Assembly: GCA_947165335.1 (NCBI GenBank)
Contig: CAMVAB010000004.1
Location: forward strand, 1 to 28,484
DNA length: 28,484 nucleotides
Direction: 5' to 3'
Origin: an uncultured Pseudomonadota bacterium
GTDB lineage: Bacteria > Pseudomonadota > Alphaproteobacteria > Rs-D84
Shown here piece after piece: positions 27,807-28,484 of the stretch. Numbering within the stretch: position 1 is the stretch's first letter; every line of letters begins with the position of its first letter. The position numbers and the translations under genes are program-made. Under the pieces are notes generated by a model. The model had not been told where the DNA came from, ran no database searches, and saw only the letters and a list, made by a program, of their open reading frames with translations.

Positions 27807-28121
27807 ATGAAAACATTTACAAAACGTGTTGAAGATTTTACCTGCGCCCACTGTGGCGCAGATGTTTTAGGTAATGGTTATACTAACCATTGCCCAAAAT
27901 GTTTATGGTCAAAACACGTTGATAATAATCCAGGCGACCGCCAATCTACATGTGGCGGTATGATGAAACCCATCGCTGTTGCACCAACGAAGGACGGTTA
28001 TATCATCACCCATAAATGCGAAAAATGTGGCAAAACAATAAAACAACATTCATCAGAAAATGATGATATCGATGCCATAATTGCAATATCATCAAATCCT
28101 GATTTTATTTTTGGTAAATAA
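27807..28121 (+). CDS. RNHCP-domain protein
   Basis: This 104-residue protein fits the RNHCP family, small zinc-ribbon proteins of unknown function. CAHCG (C13, C16) and NHCPKC (C29, C32) form the first cluster, followed by the diagnostic SKHVDNNPGDR and CGGMMKPI; a second CEKC pair lies near the C-terminus. The usual RNHCP motif reads TNHCP here, so the leading Arg is replaced. It starts on the base after the gapR stop and is probably co-translated with it. It converges on pyrG with one base between the stop codons. Confidence 0.88.
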   Translation: MKTFTKRVEDFTCAHCGADVLGNGYTNHCPKCLWSKHVDNNPGDRQSTCGGMMKPIAVAPTKDGYIITHKCEKCGKTIKQHSSENDDIDAIIAISSNPDFIFGK

Positions 28122-28122
28122 T

Positions 28123-28484
28123 TTACTTATGTTTAGCGGCTGCAATAAACGCATTAAACATTGGATGTCCATTATATGGACTGCTTTGGAATTCCGGATG
28201 GAATTGTCCTGCTATAAAGAATTTATGCGATGGTATTTCAATTATCTCTGGCAATTTACCATCTGGTGAAATACCTGAAATTATCATACCCGCTTTTTCC
28301 AACGCATCTTTATATTCAATGTTCACTTCATATCTGTGGCGATGACGTTCAGATATATTTATTGAACCATAAATCTTTTCTGCTAATGTCCCTGGTTTTA
28401 TATTACATTGATAAGCCCCTAAACGCAGAGTTCCACCCATATTTTCTTTATCACAATCTTTCATAATATAAATCACAGGCGTAC
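28123..28484 (-). CDS. pyrG: CTP synthase, C-terminal part (partial)
   Basis: CTP synthase aminates UTP to CTP with glutamine. The last 120 or so residues of the glutamine amidotransferase domain are visible, with the frame open through the right edge. MGGTLRLGAYQC, ERHRHRYEVN and FIAGQFHPEFQSSPYNGHPMF carry the family's pattern, including the His and Glu of the catalytic triad in QFHPEF. The visible sequence begins TPVIYIMKD, matching the usual HPVIxLM region, so the gene is intact as far as it goes. Confidence 0.95.
   Translation of the reverse strand, partial: TPVIYIMKDCDKENMGGTLRLGAYQCNIKPGTLAEKIYGSINISERHRHRYEVNIEYKDALEKAGMIISGISPDGKLPEIIEIPSHKFFIAGQFHPEFQSSPYNGHPMFNAFIAAAKHK

Overview
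The window is AT-rich bacterial chromosomal DNA that fits an alphaproteobacterium. GapR (DUF2312) is essentially an alphaproteobacterial nucleoid protein. A D-Ala-D-Ala carboxypeptidase with a SPOR tail and a chromosomal VirB8/VirB9/VirB10 set beside core genes also fit, and point to a host-associated lineage (Rickettsiales, Holosporales or a related AT-rich gut clade). This placement is inference from gene content; no 16S gene is present.

Left part (1-13717): the C-terminal end of an unidentified + strand protein and its terminator, then an odd GC-rich block, then a long minus-strand run. In transcription order (right to left) that run is tRNA-Trp, secE, nusG, rplK, rplA, rplJ, rplL, rpoB, rpoC, a small HAD-family gene, rpmF and plsX. 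This is the classic transcription/ribosome operon. Its intergenic gaps carry strong RNA structures: a candidate L1 site before rplK, a candidate L10 leader with competing helices before rplJ, tandem hairpins between rplL and rpoB, a GC-rich hairpin overlapping the rpoB stop, and an intrinsic terminator between rpmF and plsX. The str operon (rpsL/rpsG/fusA/tuf) does not follow rpoC, and fabH does not follow plsX. RpoB carries Leu where E. coli has rifampicin-contacting Arg529.

Middle (13718-18641): a divergent promoter region, then a + strand operon of three envelope-spanning type IV secretion proteins: VirB8-like, VirB9-like with a C-terminal SPOR domain, and an 814-residue VirB10-like protein with an Ig-like insertion and a cysteine-rich tail. 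A clear intrinsic terminator follows. No ATPase (VirB4/VirB11/VirD4) is present here.

18642-19591: a short intergenic region with four copies of a CGATTCGA-type motif, one inside a predicted promoter, then two small genes of unknown function on the + strand. The second may be a permuted papain-like protein. A bidirectional terminator ends this unit.

Right part (19589-28484): a minus-strand group of envelope and housekeeping genes, in transcription order pyk, a SPOR-tailed carboxypeptidase, recR, rsmA, a Kef-type cation/proton antiporter, lspA and yidC. Several of these genes are tightly spaced or overlap. Divergent from pyk are gapR and an RNHCP-domain gene. The C-terminal part of pyrG enters from the right edge, converging with the RNHCP gene at a one-base gap.
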